DNA of 64,000 nucleotides from Morinoia aosen. Its lineage: Eukaryota > Arthropoda > Malacostraca > Amphipoda > Talitridae. The translations under genes were made by a program, and so were the position numbers. Under the pieces are notes generated by a model. The model searched no databases. It was not told where the DNA came from and saw only the letters and a program-made list of their open reading frames with translations. Within the stretch, counting starts at the first letter, position 1. Each line of letters begins with the position of its first letter. Positions 56,409 to 64,000 of this stretch are shown here, in pieces. Location: positions 41,951,842 through 42,015,841 of the forward strand of contig CM059569.1 of assembly GCA_030386875.1 (NCBI GenBank). Reading direction: 5' to 3'.

Positions 56409-58064
56409 TCTGTGAGCGAAATGAGTAAGCCGAACGCAGAATAAGCAACTATTACGCAAGACTGTACGCAATATACAGTGAGCAAACTGAACCTTACTTG
56501 CAAGAGCCAGAGGACGAAATGCGATGCATGAACACACAACAAACTGTGTTGAAAAATGCACGTACAAAAATTTATTTACACTCACATTAAAAGAATTCTA
56601 ACCAAAAAATGGTTATGCTCTGAAGTGTTTCAAATAAAATAAAAGGTCTAAGCGTAGATATTTCACTTCACCAGAAGTCCAGGAGTTAAGAATTTGAAGA
56701 AGACAACTAGAACATCAGAGTGAGAATTGAAGAGTACTGAGCTTTTTTTAAGTTTGTATCTACTTCATTTCGCCACATCTCTAAGCATGTTTATGTATAT
56801 ACTTACAAGACACGAAATTTTAGGAAAAATGTGTTGTTTTAATTTTGTTGCCAGATTTCCAATTACAGTGTGTCATCAAGTAAAGCTAATATGTCATCAT
56901 ATCTATCAGCTGTTTATTATTAGCTTGTTTATTATCAAATCAGCTTTGCTATTAGCTTTTCGATGCCGAAACTGGCCAGCGGCCTCGTGGTGGTTGTTGA
57001 ACTGGTAATTACCTTCACATTAGCCAATTCAAACTTAGATTCATTTCAACGTCAAAGAAATGATGGAGAAGTTATAAACTCGTTCAGATACGACAGACTG
57101 CAGAACCTCGCTCAGATACGACAGCTTCAGATTGCAGTTTGAATCTGTACCAACGATGGCCACATTCCGTGAAGAATGAGTGACGGCAAAGATCCCAGCC
57201 TCTTTTACTTTTCTGAAACGAAGTCAGTGTGGATCAGCTAATTTTTACCGACATCCGTTCGAAGTATGAAAACTTCGCTGGAATAATAAGACTGATTAAA
57301 CTTCCCGAAGCATCGAGGTCCTCAGGGACTGACTGATCTCATGAATTAACGAAGTTAGAAGTGTCATCTGCATCCGATGTCCTTGGCAAACCTGATTTGA
57401 ATAAGAAAACAGGGCCGAACCCTGGATTTTGAGTGGGTTAATGAGAGGCTGCCTGGGGAATGTCAACCAAACTGACGAGTTTTCGCAAATTTTCCCCTCG
57501 ATTTTTCGTCTGCGTCTCCGGGTGAGAAATTTGAAGATTTGCAGGTGATCGAAGTTCAAATTGGATACCGGAATGCAAAGAAAGTTTTGTTCGATTCAGA
57601 TTTTCCGCTTTAAATTTTTTGCTAATTTTGCGGGTAGATTTGCATTTGATTAGGATAGCTTAAATTCTGTTTTTCAGGTGTTCATCAGGGAAAATGCGTT
57701 CGCACGTCTCTATGAAAGTATTTAACCACCTAGATTTTAAAGTTGATAAATTTGTATACATATTTTTACTTTCTTCGAGAGCAGAAAAAACTGCACGAAG
57801 TAGAAAACAAAATCATTCTGTTAACTGACCGAACACTAGATTAATTTTACACTACAGGTGAGGTTAATGATTGACAAAATCGTTTTTTAATGCAAGTGTA
57901 CTTTTTCAAATAATATATGTAGATTTCAATGGGACGTGGTATGAAGCTCAATTTTTAGTCAAACATTTGAATGTTGTGGATGATAGAGTGCTGAGAACAA
58001 GCATTTCATCAACTCAAATGCAGAAACAGCAACAAGCGAATGAGTTCATTTCATATCGAACGTA
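56409..58064. other. Stretch without supported genes
   Basis: At about 56960, CGATGCCGAAACTGGCCAGC followed by CTG|GTAATT could be an exon end or a transposon end, without further support. At 57070-57130 CTC(G)TTCAGATACGACAG repeats twice. ORFs 56727-57008, 57296-57559 and 57871-58065 are not recognised. Confidence 0.35.
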
Positions 58065-58295
58065 AGGTAAACCTTCCCTGGGTGTGCTTCTAGACTACAC
58101 ACGCAATATTCCATTTCATCTCGCAATTCATAACTTTTTCAAGGCATATAATCAAATTACATTTGTTATACGTGCATCAGGTAAACCTTTCCTATGTATG
58201 CTTCTAGACTGCAACCACGCACAATATTTCGTTTCATCTCGCAGTTCATAATTCTTTGAAGGCACACAATCAAATTGTATTTGTTATACGTGCTC
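58065..58295 (+). repeat. 114-bp tandem duplication
   Basis: AGGTAAACCTT.CCT, GCTTCTAGACT, TTTCATCTCGCA.TTCATAA and AATCAAATT..ATTTGTTAT recur at 58065 and 58179. Confidence 0.85.
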
Positions 58296-59069
58296 AAGCA
58301 GCGTCCGGAGTTGCCGGATAATTCTAAAGCGTCCTTAGAGAGCTAAAACTTCTGCCTTCTTTTCTCGTTATCCCAATTTCGGAAAACTCGAAGGAGCGCT
58401 CGCGCAAGCTCCAGCAAAACAGTAGCTCAAAAAGTTCGATCGTTACAAAATTTCCGCCGTTCACTATCTAATGAGCTTTAAATTGGGAAAGATTCAGCCA
58501 ACCGTTAAGTCTCCTATCTGAAGGAATAAAAGATATATGTGGGCGTAAAGTATCAGATGCCACCTAAAATTACTATTAAAGTGCTCTAAAAGATTTGATA
58601 TTTAAGGGTCAGAAGGAAATCGAAGAACTGATTTCAACCTCATAGGATGCGCTCATTCTCATATGTCCCCATGTACTTGCTAATCTCTCAGTGACCTGTA
58701 CAATGTTCTCACTATTGCTTTAGTCACTGTAAATCCAAAGCATAATTTTTCATATAGTCTGCAAAATATCGGGTTCTCTTATCACTCAATTTTTAAACGT
58801 TAAGAGAACAAAACCTTTTAATTTGAACGACTGTGGGTAAACTTATTCTAAAATTCAACTTTCTTTGCGAATATTCAGTTATTTAATAGCAAACGCCGTT
58901 TTAACACAAATTGAAAATTTTAAATGAAGAGGTATTTTCTTGTACTATAGAAAACGTAATCTTGACCTTTCTTCCCGTATTAGAAGCTCTCAATCCATAC
59001 CATTCTTTGATTAACTGCCCTCACTTTCCACGTAGTTAAAATTTACCGTACTGCTCATTCATCATAATA
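58296..59069. other. AT-rich stretch, nothing recognised
   Basis: No coding-like ORF or repeat is seen before the MITE. Confidence 0.5.
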
Positions 59070-59232
59070 CAGGGTGGGCCGGAAGTAACTGACCCTTTTT
59101 AATTTACTAGCTGAGTAAACAAAATACCGAAATAAACCATAAAAATAATATTCTCTCAAATAAAACAAGCTTCAACTTCAGTTTTCCTTTTATTAGCAAA
59201 TTAGAAGGGTCAGTTACTTCAGGCGCACCCTG
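59070..59232. mobile_element. 163-bp mariner-like MITE
   Basis: The terminal inverted repeats are CAGGGTGGGCCGGAAGTAAC then TGACCCTT on the left and, inverted, CAGGGTGCGCCTGAAGTAAC then TGACCCTT on the right: 28 bp with two mismatches. TA flanks both ends (59068-59069 and 59233-59234). The short AT-rich interior has no ORF. TA duplication and CAGGGTG ends fit the Tc1/mariner superfamily; movement would need a transposase in trans. Confidence 0.85.
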
Positions 59233-59234
59233 TA

Positions 59235-61189
59235 TATTAAATTAAAAGAACCGAAATTGAGTGGCATACTGATCATAAAACTCTCATTTTAGAGCGCCAG
59301 CTGAGCGATGTTTTGTGAGAACTCAGAACGCAAATGCTGGCGTATTATCTGTTATGTATTATCTATTTATTGTATATTATCTAATATCTATTTATCTGTT
59401 ATATATTTATAACTCACAAAATAGGGGAAATAAATGTTGTTCGTATTTCAGTGTTTAGAAATTATTTTCAATCTATATCATTTGTCTCACTGAGAGGTAT
59501 GGTGCATTTGTTTTGGAAGCCCCATGATATTTTAGAAATTATTTTGGACTTTTTTTCTACCCAAAGAAGTGTAGTAAAATGCAGTTCTGTTGGCTGGAAA
59601 AGCCAATCCCTTCATAGGAATGCGAGTAAAATTTATTATCATTCATAAAACAGTTAACGGTATTTATTTCAAAATTTTATTCTATGGGCACCGGACATAA
59701 CTATTGATTTTAACGAAACCTTTGACAGAATTATTGAACCAATTAATGTTTCACTGAAGCATTTCATTTCATTTCTGATCTTCATTTGTTTCTGATCTGC
59801 AATGAATTAGTTACTGTTAATTAAAAAGCGATGGAATGGAAAATGATTTTGAGAAATTTTAATGAATGATTCAATTTCTCTCAGATTGATGCACATTTAA
59901 TCACGGGACGTTGATGCTATTTAATGGATCGGTAATCGCTTCGTAATCTGTACTACATTGTAACTAAACGAAACAAATTCTACTCACTCACCGCAAATTT
60001 AAACGAAAAATAACCAAACCTGAATATTTTCTGTTTCATTTTTACTCAAAAAAAATAAAATAAAAATAACAAAATCATTTGCAGTGAGCGAAGCAAGAGT
60101 TTCATAGCTGTTAATGCTAAGTAATTGGGAGCGCGTGGCAATTAACTGCTCTCTGCTGACAGCATAGCAAGTTAAGAACTTTATTTCCAAGTTACTCTCA
60201 TCGTTTGAACGAGCTCTGAACTTTTGCACTTGACAACAGCGAGCGTCATGTTTGATTGTTCAAGTTGTTGCTTGTATTTCATTATGCTTTCTAGTGTCTC
60301 TCATGAGTTTACTTGGGAAGGAAACCGATTTTTCAGATTTTTTAGGTACCTCTGCGTTCATTAATAAACGCGGAACTTTTCGTTCTGTGAAATGTTCTCT
60401 TACACTTGACTGAAAAAGAAAAATTGAAGGGAGTTTAACTGCTTTGTTTTTTTGATGAATTCAGCGCTCTCAATGTTCCCTTCAATGAATTAATAACATT
60501 GTAAACTTCACTTATGACCTAGTAAATTCGCTAGCTCCATGTCTCGGTCAAATATTCTTATGTCGAGCATATATTAAAATTTTATGTAGATTGTATAATA
60601 AATAAAAAGAAATTCTTATTAAACTCTACTTTTCCAATGAATTTTTTAATTTCATCAGCAGGCGTGAATGCATGTTGTGTTCAATTTTCTATCACTTAAA
60701 TTTATTGCAAATTATCGACGCTGGGTTCACGCAACTGAGCCAGAACACAAACATACGTCTCTGTGTAAAGATGCCCGTTTTCACCGGTCAATAGTCGCGG
60801 TCAGTTCTTGGCATACATACAATTTTTATGGGACGTCTCCTCAACATTATTTTCTATGAGAACCTATTTAACCTAATCACTATTCAATTACGTTAAAAAT
60901 ATTCAAAAATATAAAGAAGGTTTGTTGAAAATTTAGTAAATAATGTCAAAAGACACTAATAGAGAACCAGCGTCTTTTCAACACCAACGAAAAAGAAATC
61001 ATTGGAGAACTCCAGCAGTGTTGTCACCACAAGTGAAGTCAGCAAATTATAAAGAGCGGGTGCAGAAGATGCGCTTATCTTCACGTACCAGTGTCTTCAC
61101 TCTCGCTTCCTAGAGCAGCCATCACCGGTCGACAAGTGCTTGAATTTTCAAGGAGGCTCGCAAGTTTTAAAAATGCGGTAATATACTGC
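59235..61189. other. AT-rich stretch, no supported gene
   Basis: A TTATCTATTTAT-type low-complexity tract lies at 59340-59410. ORFs 59451-59648, 59999-60229 (minus) and 60668-60859 are not recognised. Confidence 0.45.
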
Positions 61190-61585
61190 TGGTATTTTGT
61201 ACGGTTTTCTTATGTGTTATTTTGAGTGGTTTTATATTATTTTGTGTGGTTTTCTCGTCTGCAATTTTGTGTGATTTTCTGGTAATTTGTGCGTTTGTCT
61301 GGTATTTTGTGCGTTTTCTATTACTCTGTGCGTTTTTGGTATTTCATGCGTTTTTCTGTTTTTTTGTGCATTTTTCTGTTACTCTGTGCGTTTTTCTGAT
61401 ATTTTGTGCGTTTTTCTGTTACTCTGTGCGTTTTTCTGGTAGCTGGAGCGGTTTTCCTGGTATTTTGTGCGTTTGTCTAGTACTTTGTGCGTTTTTCTGG
61501 TATTTTGTGCGTTTTTCAGGTATTTTTTAGCGATTTTTCTGATATTTTGTGCGGTTTTCTGATATTTTGAACGGTTTTCTCGTTT
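61190..61585 (+). repeat. Degenerate 17-20-bp array
   Basis: Roughly 20 copies of TTTTGTGCGTTTTTCTGGTA with variants (TACTCTGTGCG, GTGTGATTTTC). It is T-rich on the plus strand. The plus ORF 61222-61530, a Phe/Cys-rich hydrophobic repeat, is a by-product. Confidence 0.85.
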
Positions 61586-61800
61586 GCTTCCAGGGCGGCA
61601 TCTGGTAAGAGATATGAAGTGAGTCGGCGGGGGAGGCTTTAGAAGGCCCCGTGTAATGAATGAGGAAGTTGTGGGTCTTTGTAGGGCTAATGCATGGCTG
61701 TCTTATGGCTAGAAAATACTGCGGGCTCTACTCCTAAGTGACCGCTGTACTTTGTAATCTTGCGGCGACAGCTTACGATTTTTGGGTGAGAATTGAACTG
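61586..61800. other. Short GC-richer stretch before Helitron copy 4
   Basis: Contains GTGAGTCGGCGGGGGAGGC at about 61620. No feature is assignable. Confidence 0.35.
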
Positions 61801-62055
61801 TCTTATCTAATAATAGCCTTGAGGTGTTTATTTATGTATCTTTTTGGTGTCCGCCTCTTCCGTGTGTCTGTGACGCTCACAAGGACGACGCTCAATGACC
61901 GTATCTGTGATACGAGTTTCACCAGTGCACAAGTACAAGAATATTTTAATGGCGGGTACTGTTGGGATGGATATATTTGTTGGGCATATACATCTGGAAA
62001 ATTTATTCAAAGAAAATATTTAATTCCTTCATTTTTGACGGGTCGTGTAAACTAG
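61801..62055 (+). mobile_element. Non-autonomous Helitron, copy 4
   Basis: This is the only plus-strand copy. It starts TCTTATCTAATAATAGCC at 61801 and ends ...GACGGGTCGTGTAAACTAG at 62055, followed by T. The base before TC is G rather than A. The interior carries GACCGTATCTGTGATACGAG and CACCAGTGCACAAGTACAAG, as in the other copies. An insertion-type variation (GGACGACGCTC against GGACGCTC) gives it a longer ORF (61738-62055). At 255 bp it matches copies 1 and 2 in length. Confidence 0.65.
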
Positions 62056-62689
62056 TGAACAATAAAAACGGTTTCTAGTGACAATTCCATCTGCAAGCTT
62101 GACCATTTTTTCCTTTTTTGCTTACTATTTATTAAATGATTTTTCATTTTTTGTGTTATCATGACCAGGTTTGTAACAGAAGGAATGAAAACTTTTTTCA
62201 AACTGTGTGATTCTATCTAGGGATCATGATTTTTTAGATCAATTGATGATGTGTAAATGAATTTTAAACCAGACTCTGCTTCCACCTTGGATTTAATTGT
62301 CAAACAAATTTATGGGGCTATACATTTGTAACATTTTACATTTGTTATTTAATTTACATGAAATAATTTGCACACAAACTTAAACAACGGCTCATCTGTA
62401 AGAGCTTCTTAATGAACGAATAAACGCCGATTGCCATTTTGTTAGAGTCATCAAAGCTAATTTATGTGCAATTGTTTTAAGAGTAAGAATTGGTGAACAT
62501 TGAAAATTCTCGATTTCCGAGAAAATGCCTGACAGATCGTTAAAATGAATGAATAGGGAAAAGTATATTCGTAGTCAGACACTCGTTTCTATTTCACGCG
62601 ACGAGGTTCAACATTAAACACTGTGAGGTATCTAATATGTTGAACATCAGTCGATTGTTTTCGAATTTAAAGAATTCCCATTCACAGCA
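62056..62689. other. AT-rich stretch, nothing recognised
   Basis: No ORF or repeat of note is seen. Confidence 0.5.
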
Positions 62690-63335
62690 TCAATGGAAAA
62701 CAGCATCAATGATACTAAATACAACTTTTTGTCAATATATGATTGATAAAAAAAATATTGATCTTCAGAAAGGATAACAACTTTTTATTTTAACCATTTA
62801 TGGTTAATTTGCATGAACGTTTGAGTGCGCCTCCATCAAGAACCAGTATCAACTATAAGCGTAATTAATGGTTATTGTCCATAAATAGAGAGCTAATGAG
62901 CCCACTACTACTACTACTACGCACTACTTTCTGTCAATAAATTGGGTAAAAAATATGCGTCTTTAGAAAATAGAACATATATATGTATATTAGAACAACA
63001 ATTTTCAAGGAATTTTGGAGTATGTGGGTCATTATTTGTGAATAAAGCGTAATCATTGATTATTGTCTGTAAATAGAGTTGAAAAATGACTTTTTGAGAA
63101 AATAGAACAACTTTCTATTAGAGCAACAATTTGCGAGAACTTTAGAAGTGGGTAGGCCATTGTTTTTGAGTTCCCCTCTATGAAAAACAGCATCAATGAT
63201 GAGCGTAATTAATAATTACCGTCCATAAATAGATTTAAAAAAGGACGTCTTTAGAAAATAGCACAACTATTTATTAGAACAACAATTTGCATGAAAATTT
63301 GGAGTGGGTAGGCCATTATTTGTGAGCACCTCTCC
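62690..63335 (+). repeat. Long-unit tandem array, 3-4 copies
   Basis: The markers CAGCATCAATGAT, GAGCGTAATTAAT..TTA, GTCCATAAATAGA, GTCTTTAGAAAATAG, ATTAGAACAACAATTTGCA and GTGGGTAGGCCATTATTTG recur in order. GCGTAAT starts at 62859, 63048 and 63203, giving units of about 155-190 bp with internal indels. Confidence 0.85.
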
Positions 63336-64000
63336 GTCTGCCCCAGTGGCGGCCTGCCTAATCAGCTGTCGCGACGCAGGCTCGGTCTCGCTCCAGGGCA
63401 GTCGAAATGAAATTCGATGTTCGGTTCGCTCAAGTGCTTCTCAACGTCGGAAAATTTCTCGAAACTTAGTATAGTGTTCACTGAAATTTGCAGGCTTTTC
63501 GATTTGAAAATTTTCTTAGACTTCTGTTTTGGAAAATAGAGAGCATGTATGATGGAAAACCGTTAAGTTTCAGGCTAATACGCAATTGCACGTCGAACGT
63601 GTGCAATTCCGAAGAACGAACTTCTTTTTGGTTGTCCCCCCGCTTAATGGGAAGGTTACTTTCCAAACTTAGACGTAACTTACCGAGCAAATGGTGAGTG
63701 CTGGCCGTGGTTCGATCTTCAAATATTTCCATCGGTGATAACAAAACAGCATTTAGTTACAGAGTAACGAGAGTCATTCGAAGCAAGAAGTTTCACATGT
63801 GCGAGTCTGGACAGGTCAAAGTAACACGAATCAAAATGTAATAGAAGTTAAACATACTTGCTAAAAGTATGTAGTAAAAGATTTACATCAACCTTTAAGT
63901 TATGTAATGTTCAACTACCATACAGTGGTACGAATTCAATTGTTTGCCACTGCTTAACTCAATCAAAAGTTACCTAAAATCTTATCACAAAAAAACACAA
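63336..64000. other. Right end, GC-richer patch then AT-rich
   Basis: 63330-63440 is CpG-containing and GC-rich (CAGCTGTCGCGACGCAGGCT). An ATG at 63407 opens about 20 codons (MKFDVRFAQVLLNVGKF). It could be a promoter or first exon running out of the window, but nothing confirms it. The overlapping ORFs at 63478-63744 are not recognised. Confidence 0.3.

Overview
This is a eukaryotic, A+T-rich window (about two thirds A+T by eye) with no complete host protein gene that I can recognise. It looks like intergenic or intronic DNA of an invertebrate, most likely an arthropod. That assignment is an inference from the repeat content: a Mag-like Ty3/gypsy element with a tRNA-Ser type primer site, short non-autonomous Helitrons ending in CTAG, a mariner-like TA-flanked MITE and a tRNA-derived SINE. 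Nothing looks prokaryotic: there are no operons, ribosome binding sites or long non-repetitive ORFs.

Transposon-derived sequence runs through the window. A tRNA-headed SINE-like element with a duplicated tail lies at 194-557 (minus). One Helitron family occurs at 2027-2273, 41899-42166 and 61801-62055, with a composite copy at 43650-44202. The 5' end of a decayed Ty3/gypsy retrotransposon lies at 14696-16307: LTR, tRNA-Ser primer binding site, gag fragment and broken zinc knuckle. A 136-bp near-perfect hairpin lies at 38648-38783, a TA-flanked inverted-repeat element at 40563-40805, a foldback element whose arms are 19-bp tandem repeats at 44623-45014, and a 163-bp MITE at 59070-59232.

The other major component is tandem repeats. 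More than thirty local arrays with unrelated units (13 bp to about 240 bp) occur roughly every 1-2 kb. The main ones are a 20-bp array (17869-18120), a 69-bp array (23521-23805), a 27-29-bp array (24703-25010), a 1.6-kb 13-bp satellite inside a 36-bp array (31097-33105), a 28-bp array (39861-40561), a 15-bp array (53331-53655) and an almost invariant 37-bp array (53687-54203). All the long ORFs in the window come from such arrays.

The most interesting observations are these. The 13-bp satellite appears to have arisen from its flanking 36-bp repeat by an 8-bp deletion, and the intermediate survives at both borders. The foldback element carries an asymmetric tandem-repeat expansion in one arm. 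The Helitron copies keep diagnostic termini. Host coding potential is limited to a few weak candidate exons (5054-5305, 14126-14193, 22586-22747), all uncertain.
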